A DNA stretch of 64,000 nucleotides, from NCBI RefSeq assembly GCF_016595465.1, contig NZ_JAENIK010000012.1:744001-808000 (forward strand). The letters are read 5' to 3'. Below the pieces are notes generated by a model. That model was given only the letters and a program-made list of their open reading frames with translations. It searched no databases and was not told the DNA's origin. A program made the translations under genes and the position numbers. Below are positions 36,208 to 44,930 of this stretch, in pieces. Source of the DNA: Luteolibacter yonseiensis. GTDB lineage: Bacteria; Verrucomicrobiota; Verrucomicrobiia; Verrucomicrobiales; Akkermansiaceae. Every line of letters starts with the position of its first letter. The first letter of the stretch is position 1.

Positions 36208-37089
36208 ATGAAATTTTTCCTGCCATGGGTGCTTGCTGTCGGCATCATCTCGCAGATCAGCGACGCGAAAGATGAGACCGCTCGCACGTTCCAAGTGCTG
36301 GGCGTGGTGAAGAAACTCAAGCCGGAGATCCGCACCGCCGTCATCGATCACGAGGAGATACCCGGCTACATGGACGCCATGACGATGTCCCTCGAAGTGC
36401 GCGACATCGCCGAGTTCAACGGTATCAAGGCGGGAGACAAGATCGCTTTCCGCATGAATGTCACGGAAGACGACGGCTGGATCGATCAACTCAAACTGGT
36501 ATCCGCCGCTCGAACTTCCGACGAACCCGCAGCGGCCCCCTCTCCTCTCATCCCCATCGCCGCTGGTGAGAACCTGCCAGACGCTGAACTCGTCGACGAA
36601 CAGGGCCAACCATTCAAACTTTCCGACCATCAGGGCCAGGCCATCGCCGTCACCTTCATCTACACCCGCTGCCCCTTTCCCACCTTCTGCCCGCGCATCA
36701 ACACTCATTTCCGGGAAGCCCAGACATTCCTCAAAAACGACCCTGCGGCGCCGAAGAACTGGCGGCTCCTTTCCATCACCATCGATCCCGGACACGACAC
36801 TCCGGAGGTTCTATCCAGCTTCGCCAAAACTCAAGGGGCCGATCCCTCGCACTGGAAATTCGCCACAGGCACACTCCGGAACATCACCCGGCTCACCGTC
36901 CAAAGCGGGCTCAATTTCTGGGATGACCGTGGCCTCATCCAGCACAATCTGCGCACCCTCGTTGCCGATCCCTCCGGGCGTGTGACCAAGGTTTTCGCGG
37001 AAGACGAACTTTCTTCAAAAGCGCTTTCAGAAGAATTGATCAAGGCGGCGAAGAAGGAAACGTGTGCGTGCTCGGAAAAGATACCATGA
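36208..37089 (+). CDS. SCO1/SenC protein with N-terminal CusF-like domain
   Basis: The start ATG at 36208 begins a signal peptide (MKFFLPWVLAVGIISQISDA); the longer frame would run through the terminator. Residues about 25-105 resemble the CusF copper-binding fold with VIDHEEIPGYMDAMTMSLEV, including His48, Met58 and Met60. Residues about 125-290 are an SCO domain with FIYTRCPFPTFCPRIN (CxxxxC instead of the classic CxxxC) and the copper-ligand His in LIQHNLRTLVADPSG. SCO proteins deliver copper to cytochrome c oxidase CuA. The two copper domains in one chain point to metal transfer within the protein. A CAC-S tail (KKETCACSEKIP) adds a further thiol pair. Confidence 0.92.
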   Translation: MKFFLPWVLAVGIISQISDAKDETARTFQVLGVVKKLKPEIRTAVIDHEEIPGYMDAMTMSLEVRDIAEFNGIKAGDKIAFRMNVTEDDGWIDQLKLVSAARTSDEPAAAPSPLIPIAAGENLPDAELVDEQGQPFKLSDHQGQAIAVTFIYTRCPFPTFCPRINTHFREAQTFLKNDPAAPKNWRLLSITIDPGHDTPEVLSSFAKTQGADPSHWKFATGTLRNITRLTVQSGLNFWDDRGLIQHNLRTLVADPSGRVTKVFAEDELSSKALSEELIKAAKKETCACSEKIP

Positions 37090-37218
37090 TGCACCGTTTT
37101 GGATAAGTCGAAGCTCCGGACGAGCCCCTCGACGACGATTAGACATCCCAAGCGGTGTGACGCCAACGTTTCCCACCGCACTCAATGAGCGGATCAACTC
37201 ATCGCCCGCCGTCGGACC

Positions 37219-37806
37219 TTACTTTTCTTCAGGCTTCGCAGCAGACTTTTCGTCCTTCACTGGTTTCTCTTCCTTGGCTGCTTCCTTTGCCGGGACGTAG
37301 ATCAATCCACCGCCGTTGATGCAGAAACGCTTGTCAGTCGGAGTGTCGAAACCTTCTCCCTCGAAGACATGCCCGAGGTGTCCCTCGCATTTCGCGCAGA
37401 TTACTTCGATGCGTGTCATGCCCAGCGTGGTATCCCTTTTGAGCGTGACGTTCTCGGCTTTGGCCGGATCGTAAAAGGAAGGCCACCCGCAGCCCGAATC
37501 GAATTTCTGATCGGAAGAGAAAAGCAGCGCGTTGCAACCGGCGCAGTGGTAGGTCCCCTTCCCCTGATGTTTGAACTCCTTGTAAACCTCGCCGTTGGCG
37601 CGCTCGGTGCCGGCCTCGCGCAGGATGCGGTATTGCTCGGGGGTGAGTTCTTTTTTCCACTCCTCGTCGGTCTTGACGACCTTTCCACCCGGCTCGGCCG
37701 GAATCTCGGTTTTGGTTTCCATGACTGGGGTCTTGTTGTCCTCCGCCGAACAGGCGGTGAGCGTGATTGAAAACAGGAGGGCGGTGAGCGAACGGATGGG
37801 GTTCAT
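37219..37806 (-). CDS. msrB: Peptide-methionine (R)-S-oxide reductase, lipoprotein
   Basis: 195 residues from the ATG at 37806. The N-terminus [20 protein letters not shown] is a lipoprotein signal with Cys19. The MsrB domain has both zinc pairs, CAGC and CAKC (in [17 protein letters not shown]), and the catalytic cysteine in RFCINGGGL. The last three Gly replace the usual SAS, a small change after the active site. MsrB repairs methionine sulfoxide; the lipid anchor places it at the envelope. A Lys/Glu-rich tail follows. It lies 50 bp after sdhB. Confidence 0.94.
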   Translation of the reverse strand: MNPIRSLTALLFSITLTACSAEDNKTPVMETKTEIPAEPGGKVVKTDEEWKKELTPEQYRILREAGTERANGEVYKEFKHQGKGTYHCAGCNALLFSSDQKFDSGCGWPSFYDPAKAENVTLKRDTTLGMTRIEVICAKCEGHLGHVFEGEGFDTPTDKRFCINGGGLIYVPAKEAAKEEKPVKDEKSAAKPEEK

Positions 37807-37856
37807 GACGGTTGGAACACTGAAACGTAAACCTGTTCCGTTCTTTCGCAACAATA

Positions 37857-38609
37857 TCAGGCAAACTGTTCCACCAGCACCGCCTTCGTGTAGTCGCGGT
37901 TCATGCGTGCGATGTGATCCACGCTGATTTCCTTCGGGCAGGCGGCCTCGCACTCGTATTGGTTGGTACAGTTGCCGAAGCCTTCGGAATCCATCTGGCG
38001 CACCATGGCGAGCACCCGTTTGTTGCGCTCCGGCTGGCCTTGCGGCAGATGACCGAGGTGGGAGACCTTCGCCGCCACGAAAAGCATCGCGGAACCGTTC
38101 TTGCATGAGGCCACACAGGCGCCGCAACCGATGCAGGCTGCTGCGTCGAACGCCGTGTCCGCATCCTTTTTCGGGATCGGAGTGGCGTTCGCATCCACCG
38201 CGGAACCTGTCCGCACGTCGATGTAGCCGCCCGAGGCGACGATGCGGTCGAACGAGGTGCGATCCACGATGAGGTCGCGGATGACCGGAAAAGGATTGGC
38301 GCGGAACGGTTCGATCCAGATGGTGTCACCTTCGGAAAACTTGCGCATGTGGACCTGGCAGGTGGTGATGCCACGCTCCTTGCCGTGCGGTATTCCATTG
38401 ATGGTCAACGAACACATGCCACAGATTCCCTCACGGCAGTCGTGGTCGAAGTGGATCGGCTCGTCGCCCTTTTCAATGATCCGCTCGTTGACGATGTCGA
38501 GCATTTCAAGGAACGAGGCTTCGGACGGGATGTCCTTCGCATCGTAGGTCTCGATCTTGCCCTGAGCCTTGGGCCCGGACTGCCGCCAAACTTTGAGTGT
38601 CAGATTCAT
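37857..38609 (-). CDS. sdhB: Succinate dehydrogenase/fumarate reductase iron-sulfur subunit
   Basis: 250 residues. Three cluster motifs are complete: CREGICGMC plus a distal Cys for [2Fe-2S], [11 protein letters not shown] for [4Fe-4S], and [12 protein letters not shown] for [3Fe-4S]. The sequence is like the SdhB of Bacteroidetes and Verrucomicrobia-type complex II. sdhC and sdhA, usually directly upstream, are absent: the 357 bp before the start hold no gene on this strand. It is followed by msrB. Confidence 0.95.
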   Translation of the reverse strand: MNLTLKVWRQSGPKAQGKIETYDAKDIPSEASFLEMLDIVNERIIEKGDEPIHFDHDCREGICGMCSLTINGIPHGKERGITTCQVHMRKFSEGDTIWIEPFRANPFPVIRDLIVDRTSFDRIVASGGYIDVRTGSAVDANATPIPKKDADTAFDAAACIGCGACVASCKNGSAMLFVAAKVSHLGHLPQGQPERNKRVLAMVRQMDSEGFGNCTNQYECEAACPKEISVDHIARMNRDYTKAVLVEQFA

Positions 38610-38966
38610 GGGAATTTGCTACGATTTGCAGTGAAACCGACGGATGCCACCGCGTTCACTTCGCGACGAGAGTAAATGGCTTTGCGTGACGGGCTAGGAG
38701 AAAAATCAAGTTTCGCGAGGCAGGCGGCCAATTCCATTCACGTGGGACATGAAAATGTCGCTCGAAATTTTTTTGTCATATAATTAAAAAATCAGTTGAC
38801 CACAAATCCAGATCGTGCTTATTTTCCCGCGTCGCGACACAAGGCGGTCCGATTGAGTTTCCCTTTGGGTTTTGGGTTTTTCCCGGGGATTATCGATCGG
38901 GCCGCTTCTTTTTTGCCCGGAGCAGGTTGCTCTTGGATATCCGGACCATTCCGGTAAGCAAGCAGG
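38610..38966. other. Intergenic region between sdhB and potC
   Basis: 357 bp with no gene. It has an AT-rich stretch (38765-38795), a TTGACC box (38796-38801) and a terminator-like stem-loop (38844-38914, listed separately). Both flanking genes point away, so it should contain promoters for both. Confidence 0.6.
38844..38914 (+). terminator. Terminator-like element before potC, possible sRNA or attenuator
   Basis: Arms GCGGTCCGAT (38844-38853) and ATCGGGCCGC (38896-38905), with one U-G pair, close a 42-nt loop holding smaller CCC/GGG stems, and TTCTTTTTT follows. No plus-strand gene lies upstream, so it would end a short transcript from a promoter near 38796 (TTGACC), or attenuate potC. Confidence 0.6.
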
Positions 38967-39734
38967 ATGAAATCCAGCCGTGTCCCCGCATTCACCACCT
39001 GGCTGGTGCTGGCGTTTTTTTATCTGCCCATCGGGGTGTTGATCCTGAATTCGTTCAATGCCTCACGGTTTGGAACCACATGGCAGGGATTCACCCTGAA
39101 GTGGTATGAACGGCTGCTGGAACGCCAGGACCTGTGGACCGCCTTGGGGAATTCCCTGAAGATCGCGGCTTTCGCGAGCATCGGCTCGATGATCCTGGGA
39201 ACGTGCGCGGCCTTCGCCCTGCATCGTTTCCGCTCGCGATTGCAGATCGCACACCAGGCTCTCGTGACCGTTCCGCTGGTGCTGCCCGAAATACTGATGG
39301 GAATGAGCCTGCTGCTGCTGTTCGTGTCCGTCGGCCAACCGCTCGGCCTGTTGACCGTGGGAGTGGCGCACATCACGTTTTGCGTCAGCTACGTGGCGTT
39401 GGTCGTCCAGGCGCGGCTGCAGGATTTTGATTTCCAGATCGTCGATGCGGCTCGGGATCTCGGGGCGTCGCGCTTCCAAGCCTTCCTGAAGATCGTTCTT
39501 CCCCTGCTGGCACCGGGAATCCTCGCAGGCGGTCTGCTGGCATTCACGCTTTCCATCGACGATTTCGTGGTGACTTTTTTCGTCAAGGGTCCCGGCTCCG
39601 ACACACTGCCGGTGGTGATCTACAGCATGATCAAGAAAAGCCGCGAGTTCCCGGTCATCAACGCGCTGAGCTCGCTGCTGCTGGTGGTGACATTCCTCAC
39701 CGTATGGGGGTCGCAACGTCTGACCCGGAAGTAA
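38967..39734 (+). CDS. potC: Spermidine/putrescine ABC transporter permease
   Basis: 255 residues and six hydrophobic segments. The N-terminus FTTWLVLAFFYLPIGVLILN and NSFNASRFGTTWQGFTLKWY are typical of PotC, and the cytosolic EAA-type loop is VDAARDLGASRFQAFLKIVL-P. LAFTLSIDDFVVTFFVKGPG is the PotC C-terminal signature. PotC pairs with PotB, the ATPase PotA and the binding protein PotD; none is in the window, so this may be a dispersed subunit. The start ATG follows an AGCAGG box. Confidence 0.93.
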   Translation: MKSSRVPAFTTWLVLAFFYLPIGVLILNSFNASRFGTTWQGFTLKWYERLLERQDLWTALGNSLKIAAFASIGSMILGTCAAFALHRFRSRLQIAHQALVTVPLVLPEILMGMSLLLLFVSVGQPLGLLTVGVAHITFCVSYVALVVQARLQDFDFQIVDAARDLGASRFQAFLKIVLPLLAPGILAGGLLAFTLSIDDFVVTFFVKGPGSDTLPVVIYSMIKKSREFPVINALSSLLLVVTFLTVWGSQRLTRK

Positions 39735-39944
39735 TTTGGAGCCGGGAATACATCATCCCACATGCGTGGGGAAGAGCGACTAAGGCAGCCTCACCACCCC
39801 CAGATCAATTTTCCCTGCTCCAGCCTGCTGGCTGGGATGCCGACCCGGATTCACATCGGACGTGATCCCATTTGCGGAAACCAGCGGGGACCTGGTTGGC
39901 CGGCAAGACCCTTCGTGAGGAATGAATTCCGCGCTCCAATTGTT

Positions 39945-41930
39945 TCAGCGCTGCTTTACCTTGTTCTGCGCCTCCAGCGCCCGGGCGATGGCACCGAACA
40001 CCAGGATGGCCGCGATGATGCCATAGAAGACGAAGATCATCACCTTTTTATCGGCGGTGAAGCCATAGGTGTGCAGTCCGGTGTTGAGGAAATTCACGTG
40101 CCACCACGAGAAGGCCACCACCGCACCGGTGAAGACGGAGGCGAAGTGCAGGCCCCAATCCCTGATGTAGCCGCCGAGACGGGCGTGCAGGATGGCAAGC
40201 GTCCACAGCACGATCATGAGCGCGCCGTTTTCCTTTGGATCCCAGCCCCAGAAGCGGCCCCACGAGTCGTTCGCCCAGATGCCGCCCAGTACCGTGCCGA
40301 CGAGCGAGAGGAACAACGTCAGGCAGATCATGCCATATACCGCACGGGTGAACGAGCGGCGGATGTCGCGGTCGCCATTGTCCAGGTCCAGCCCGCGCAT
40401 CAGCAGGTAGCAGAATGACAGGAACGCGCTGAGCAGTCCCGCCGCGTAGCCGAGGGTGATGGTGAGCACGTGGATGGTCAGCCAGTAGTTGGAATCGAGC
40501 ACCGCCACGAGCGGGTCCATGTTGTCCTTCGCATCCCCCACCTCGTAGCGGCGGGCGAGGATGATGAGCAATGTCCCGAGAATCGGCGCGATGCCGAGCG
40601 CGAAACGGCGGCGGGTCAACCACTCGATGAGCAGGGCGATGAAAACGGTGGTGGCGGCGATGAAGATGATGGTGTCATACAGATTTCCCACCGGCGGACG
40701 CTGCATGATGATGCAGCGTTTCACGATGGGAATGATGCAGTAGACAAGACCCGTGACCGTGGCCGCGAGAGTGCCCCAATAGAGGACTTTTCCAGCCTTG
40801 CCGTTCCCCACCGTCCACATCGCCAACGACACCACGGTCCCCAGGATGAAATAGATCATCGCGTAGAGGAACCAGTTCATGCGGTAATACTCCGCCTCCA
40901 ATTTGACATGTTCATGTTCCCCGCGTGCCGTCGCACGCTTTTCAAGGGTGTCCCGGAACGTGGTGAGTTCCTTTCGGAAGCTCGCCTCATCAACCGCGAG
41001 GGAGCGGACGGTTCCTTCCAGCAACTGGATGTCGGCGATGGCCTGCTGCGGATCGGCCTTCGGATCCGCGATAGCGCTCATGATCGTGTTCCCGGCGCTC
41101 AGCCAGATGGCTTCCTTCGGATCGGCGGGAGGCAGGATGAAAAGGCCGTATTTCGCGAAATTCGCGGCGTCGATGACCTGTTGCAACAGCGACTGGAGGC
41201 GGGGCTCCATCTGGTGGCCGTGAGCCTGGGACTGGGAAATTTCCTGGCGGATCTGCGGGAGTCCCGCCATCACGGTGCTGATATTCGCATGCTGGTCCGG
41301 CGCGCCGTCCTTGCCGGAGCCTTTCAAGACCAAGCCATAGCGGGCGAAACCGAAATATCCCAACAGGCTTTCGTAGTTCCGGATCTGGTAGGCAAGGGCG
41401 ATGGTCTGCTTGTGCACGCTGTCGCGCTTGTCATCGGCGATCATCTCGTATTTTTTCGCCAGCTCGATGAGTTTCTCACGGCCCGGTTCGATGTCGTCGT
41501 AACTGTAGCGGTCGCGCTTGTCGCCCGTCTTGAGACCCACCGCTTCGAGGATGGAGGAATTGTCGATGCGGAAGGTCGGCAGCTTGACGGCGAACTGCGG
41601 GCGGAACAGCGTGTCCATCATCCATGCCGTGGGTGTGATCGAATGCTTCTTCCCCTTCTCATCCTGAACCACCATCGAGCGGGCGCCGTGCAGGCTGAGC
41701 ATGGAGAATCCCGCGTAGGTGGAAAGAGGCTTGATACGGCCGCCATCCTGCAACGGGATGCTTTCCGCTACCTCGATCGTCTGCGGGTCCCATGAGGTGT
41801 AGCCCTCGATCTTGCGGGCCTCCGCCTGGGGCATGTTGTCCTTCACGACGTTGTAAAACACCGCGGATAACAAAAGCAACGCGAGTCCGGCGGCGATCCA
41901 GCGGCCGATTTTGGATGGAGGATTAGACAT
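39945..41930 (-). CDS. ccsA: Cytochrome c assembly protein CcsA
   Basis: About 661 residues from the ATG at 41930, which overlaps the resB stop by 8 bp. The first 380 residues carry an anchor helix and a large exported domain with ISQSQAHGHQMEPRLQSLLQ-type helices; the last 280 are the multi-pass CcsA core with the haem-handling tryptophan-rich motif WGRFWGWDPKENGALMIVLW and conserved His (TIHVLTITLGYAAG and WHVNFLNTGLH). System II CcsA/ResB delivers haem to apocytochrome c. The protein is about twice the usual CcsA length because of the N-terminal extension. Confidence 0.95.
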   Translation of the reverse strand: MSNPPSKIGRWIAAGLALLLLSAVFYNVVKDNMPQAEARKIEGYTSWDPQTIEVAESIPLQDGGRIKPLSTYAGFSMLSLHGARSMVVQDEKGKKHSITPTAWMMDTLFRPQFAVKLPTFRIDNSSILEAVGLKTGDKRDRYSYDDIEPGREKLIELAKKYEMIADDKRDSVHKQTIALAYQIRNYESLLGYFGFARYGLVLKGSGKDGAPDQHANISTVMAGLPQIRQEISQSQAHGHQMEPRLQSLLQQVIDAANFAKYGLFILPPADPKEAIWLSAGNTIMSAIADPKADPQQAIADIQLLEGTVRSLAVDEASFRKELTTFRDTLEKRATARGEHEHVKLEAEYYRMNWFLYAMIYFILGTVVSLAMWTVGNGKAGKVLYWGTLAATVTGLVYCIIPIVKRCIIMQRPPVGNLYDTIIFIAATTVFIALLIEWLTRRRFALGIAPILGTLLIILARRYEVGDAKDNMDPLVAVLDSNYWLTIHVLTITLGYAAGLLSAFLSFCYLLMRGLDLDNGDRDIRRSFTRAVYGMICLTLFLSLVGTVLGGIWANDSWGRFWGWDPKENGALMIVLWTLAILHARLGGYIRDWGLHFASVFTGAVVAFSWWHVNFLNTGLHTYGFTADKKVMIFVFYGIIAAILVFGAIARALEAQNKVKQR

Positions 41931-43158
41931 GGCTTTTCTTGCGTGAACCACCGGAGAGGAAAGAGACGAATTTCATGACAAAAGTGACCGCCATGCCGAT
42001 GGCGACGATCCAGAGACTGTAGACCGGCCACTGGTCGGCGGGGTTTCTGACGACTTCGAAACTCGAATACATCTTGTCGCCCGGCTTGGCGTCGCGGGGG
42101 CCGTAGCCGGCTTGGAAAAACGTGAGACCTTCGTAGCGCATCGGCTCGTTCATCTGGATGGTGACCTTCGCCTCGCCACCGTTTTCCAGGCGGGTGACCT
42201 TGCTGATGAACTTGGAAGCCATCATGGTGCCGGGGTGGAAGTCCGCGGTGAACTCGTCCAGCCTCAGAGTGAACGGCATGGGCCACAGCCGCTTGTGGAT
42301 GTCGATCGTGAAGATCCTCCCCTCCCGCTGGTAGGTGAACGGCTTGTAGCTCGCGGCGGCCAGGATGAAAGGTGGCACCTTCGTGCCATCACGGTTGACG
42401 ATGTTCGCCAGGACACCGGGAGTATAGTTTTCAGCCTCTTCCGGTTTTGCGAGTTTCGGTTTCTCCGCCAGGTAATAGCCGTCGAAAACCTGCTGGTTCC
42501 GGTCCGGGGCACGCTCTCCCGCGGAAATGGGAACCACGTTCGCCTGATAACCGCCGAGCTCGATATCGAACGGCAGCTCCGGCAGACGGAAGAGACGCTT
42601 GTCCTGCTCAAGATCCGTAAGGTCCTTGCCACGGATGACGTGGATCTTGGCGGCCCCGCCGTCCTTGATCTCCGTGATCTCGACGACATGCTCGTAATAG
42701 TCCTCCGCCACGCTGTTCTGGCCCTCCTGCCAGATCACCATGTTTCCTCGTTCCGAGAAATGATAGGTGACGCCAGCGCCAATGAGCATGAAGATGATGC
42801 CGAAGTGGGCGATGAGATTTCCCACGTGTTTCCAACCCTTGCGGATGCGGACGACGCCGCCGAGAATAAGATTCACCAGGAGAACCGCACACATCCAGTA
42901 GCCGCCGGGCAGCGGCAGCGGGACCATTTTCCCGTTCAGCTCGGGCAGGATGAAAATCGATTTCCAATCCGTGGCGAAGTATTTGTTCAGCGTGACGTAA
43001 AGCCCGTGCTCCACCTGTTCCAGCGTGGCGAACCACGTGAGCAGCGCGAGCAGGAGCAGGGTGATGGTGGCGAGGCCGAAGCCGGAGAGCACATCGAAAA
43101 TTTTCCCCGGAAGGGATCTGGATGCCTTGTTCGGCGGCGGCGTTTCGGTGATTTCCAT
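41923..43158 (-). CDS. resB: ResB-like cytochrome c biogenesis protein
   Basis: 411 residues with hydrophobic segments at about 22-45, 83-100, 110-130 and 370-395. The N-terminal pattern FGLATITLLLLALLTWFATL-EQVEHGLYVTLNKYFATDW and HVGNLIAHFGIIFMLIGAGV with a conserved His is typical of ResB-like proteins next to CcsA. A large periplasmic domain lies between helices 3 and 4. It forms the haem export/ligation complex with CcsA, whose gene overlaps its 3' end. Confidence 0.92.
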   Translation of the reverse strand: MEITETPPPNKASRSLPGKIFDVLSGFGLATITLLLLALLTWFATLEQVEHGLYVTLNKYFATDWKSIFILPELNGKMVPLPLPGGYWMCAVLLVNLILGGVVRIRKGWKHVGNLIAHFGIIFMLIGAGVTYHFSERGNMVIWQEGQNSVAEDYYEHVVEITEIKDGGAAKIHVIRGKDLTDLEQDKRLFRLPELPFDIELGGYQANVVPISAGERAPDRNQQVFDGYYLAEKPKLAKPEEAENYTPGVLANIVNRDGTKVPPFILAAASYKPFTYQREGRIFTIDIHKRLWPMPFTLRLDEFTADFHPGTMMASKFISKVTRLENGGEAKVTIQMNEPMRYEGLTFFQAGYGPRDAKPGDKMYSSFEVVRNPADQWPVYSLWIVAIGMAVTFVMKFVSFLSGGSRKKSHV

Positions 43159-43197
43159 GATAAAAAGCGGATCGAAATACGGAATTCCAAGGGCGGA

Positions 43198-43785
43198 TCA
43201 TTCAGCCATGCGCAGGCTCCTGGCGAAAGCTTCCAGCACGGGTTTGGCGGCCTCCACCTCCGCCTTGGGCCCGACCATCTTCACCGTGAGGATCTGGCCG
43301 TTCACCGTCGCGATGGCTCCGGCGAGGCCATACCCGCTTTTCGGTGGAGCACCCATGCCACCCGCATATTCTCCCGAGGCGGTGATCCAGACTCCCGTCC
43401 CGCCGGCGAGGGTCACTGCGGGCAGTTGCTTCACACCCTCCTCGTCCAGCGGCTTCTCGCCGAACTGGGCGAGCCAGCGGTTCGCATTGTCCAGCACGCT
43501 GCCGGACGACAGGGACACCCAGGTCTCACCCGTGCCGCTCTCGCCGAAACGATAGTTCAGGATCCGGAACTGGGTGCCGGGCAGCGCGAGCCAACCGGCA
43601 GGGGTGTCTGCCTTGACCGGGCTGGGCTTGGTATCGCGGAAACGCTCGTCACTGGTGGCGAAGAGTTTCGGATTCGCGTCGCGAGCCACGGGTTCGCGGG
43701 TTTCCGTGACGGTGACTTCCGTCTTCTTTTCGCATCCGGAGAACATCACGACACTGGCAAGCAGGCAGGCGACACGGTGTTTCAT
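43198..43785 (-). CDS. Hypothetical lipoprotein upstream of resB
   Basis: 195 residues from the ATG at 43785. MKHRVACLLASVVMFSGCEK gives a lipobox (FSGC). The mature part begins with charged linker residues then a domain with TPAGWLALPGTQFRILNYRF and NANRWLAQFG, ending GQILTVKMVGPKAEVEAAKP. The ability of the domain to bind anything is unknown. It lies 39 bp before resB, so it may belong to the cytochrome c assembly operon. Confidence 0.82.
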   Translation of the reverse strand: MKHRVACLLASVVMFSGCEKKTEVTVTETREPVARDANPKLFATSDERFRDTKPSPVKADTPAGWLALPGTQFRILNYRFGESGTGETWVSLSSGSVLDNANRWLAQFGEKPLDEEGVKQLPAVTLAGGTGVWITASGEYAGGMGAPPKSGYGLAGAIATVNGQILTVKMVGPKAEVEAAKPVLEAFARSLRMAE

Positions 43786-43990
43786 GCCGAAGGGGCGTAA
43801 GGCCGCCCACGGGCCCGTGCAAGGCGGAAGTGACGATGGAAATGGAAGTTTCCGCTTAAAAATCAAAGTATGTGGCCGGGATGAAAAATATGGAATATTC
43901 CATCATCCACCTCCTCGAACACACAATTTCCATCCCGGTTTTGGATTTCCACGAGCCGCCACACTTGCGGCGGACCCACATCGCGGTTAC

Positions 43991-44893
43991 ATGCGCTGTG
44001 TGGAAGCCATCCGCTATTATAACCGTCATTCAGGAAATATAGAGACCGAACAAGTTTACGGGGAGGGATTCCTGCGCTGGTCTTATGGAAACCCGCTGGG
44101 CGCCATCTCCCTGAACGCTTTCGTCAAACGTCCTTTCTTCTCGAAATGGTACGGACAACGGATGAGCGCTCCGGAGTCCTCCGCCCGGGTGCTGCCATTC
44201 ATCAAACAATACGGACTGGATCCGGCGGATTTCGCCGACGCTCCGGAGAGCTACCGCAGCTTCAACGAATTTTTCTTCCGCAAGCTCAAGCCCGAGGCGC
44301 GCCCGATTGATGCCGACGAGAACAGTGTCGTCTTTCCGGCGGACGGGCGGCATCTGGGATTCCAGAAGGCATCCGGGATCTCGGGGGTGTTCGTGAAGGG
44401 CCAGAAATTCGACCTCCCGTCGTTGCTGGGCGACGCGAAGCTGGCGGCGAAATACGCGGAAGGCGCGCTGGTGCTCTCGCGGCTCTGTCCGGTGGACTAC
44501 CACCGGTTCCACTTCCCTGTGGCCGGAATTCCTGGCGAGACACGGTTGATCGAAGGGCCTCTTTTTTCAGTCAACCCCATCGCACTGAGACAGAAACTTT
44601 CCTATCTCTGGACCAACAAGCGCACGGTCACGGAACTGCGGACGGAAAAGTTTGGAACCGTCATCTGCATGGAGATCGGCGCGACCTGCGTGGGCAGCAT
44701 CCATCAAACCTACACCCCTGGACGCCCTGTCCGAAAGGGCGGGGAAAAAGGCTATTTCGCTTTCGGCGGATCATCCACCATCACGCTTTTCGAACCCGGA
44801 TCGGTGGTTCTGGAGGAGGATCTGGTGGAGAATTCCGCAAAACAGACGGAACTCTACGCGCGTATCGGCACCCGGATGGGCCGCTTCGCTTGA
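43991..44893 (+). CDS. psd: Phosphatidylserine decarboxylase proenzyme
   Basis: About 300 residues from the ATG at 43991 (the frame is open further upstream but runs antisense to the lipoprotein gene). SYRSFNEFFFRKLKPEARPI and CPVDYHRFHFPVAGIPGETR are family motifs, and the C-terminal self-cleavage region is YFAFGGSSTITLFEPGSVVL, where the GGSS site would yield the pyruvoyl group. It resembles the longer Chlamydia/eukaryote-like PSD. It converts phosphatidylserine to phosphatidylethanolamine at the membrane. glnD follows after 37 bp. Confidence 0.94.
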   Translation: MRCVEAIRYYNRHSGNIETEQVYGEGFLRWSYGNPLGAISLNAFVKRPFFSKWYGQRMSAPESSARVLPFIKQYGLDPADFADAPESYRSFNEFFFRKLKPEARPIDADENSVVFPADGRHLGFQKASGISGVFVKGQKFDLPSLLGDAKLAAKYAEGALVLSRLCPVDYHRFHFPVAGIPGETRLIEGPLFSVNPIALRQKLSYLWTNKRTVTELRTEKFGTVICMEIGATCVGSIHQTYTPGRPVRKGGEKGYFAFGGSSTITLFEPGSVVLEEDLVENSAKQTELYARIGTRMGRFA

Positions 44894-44930
44894 CCTCCGG
44901 GGAAAAGCACCCACCATCCGGTTCTCCCCA

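Noticed and set aside
39752-39778. Single sequence resembling a type I-E CRISPR repeat (CCCACATGCGTGGGGAAGAG, reverse strand TTCCCCACGCATGTGGG)
   Set aside because: Only one copy, no second repeat at spacer distance on either side and no cas gene; it also works as a weak hairpin after potC.
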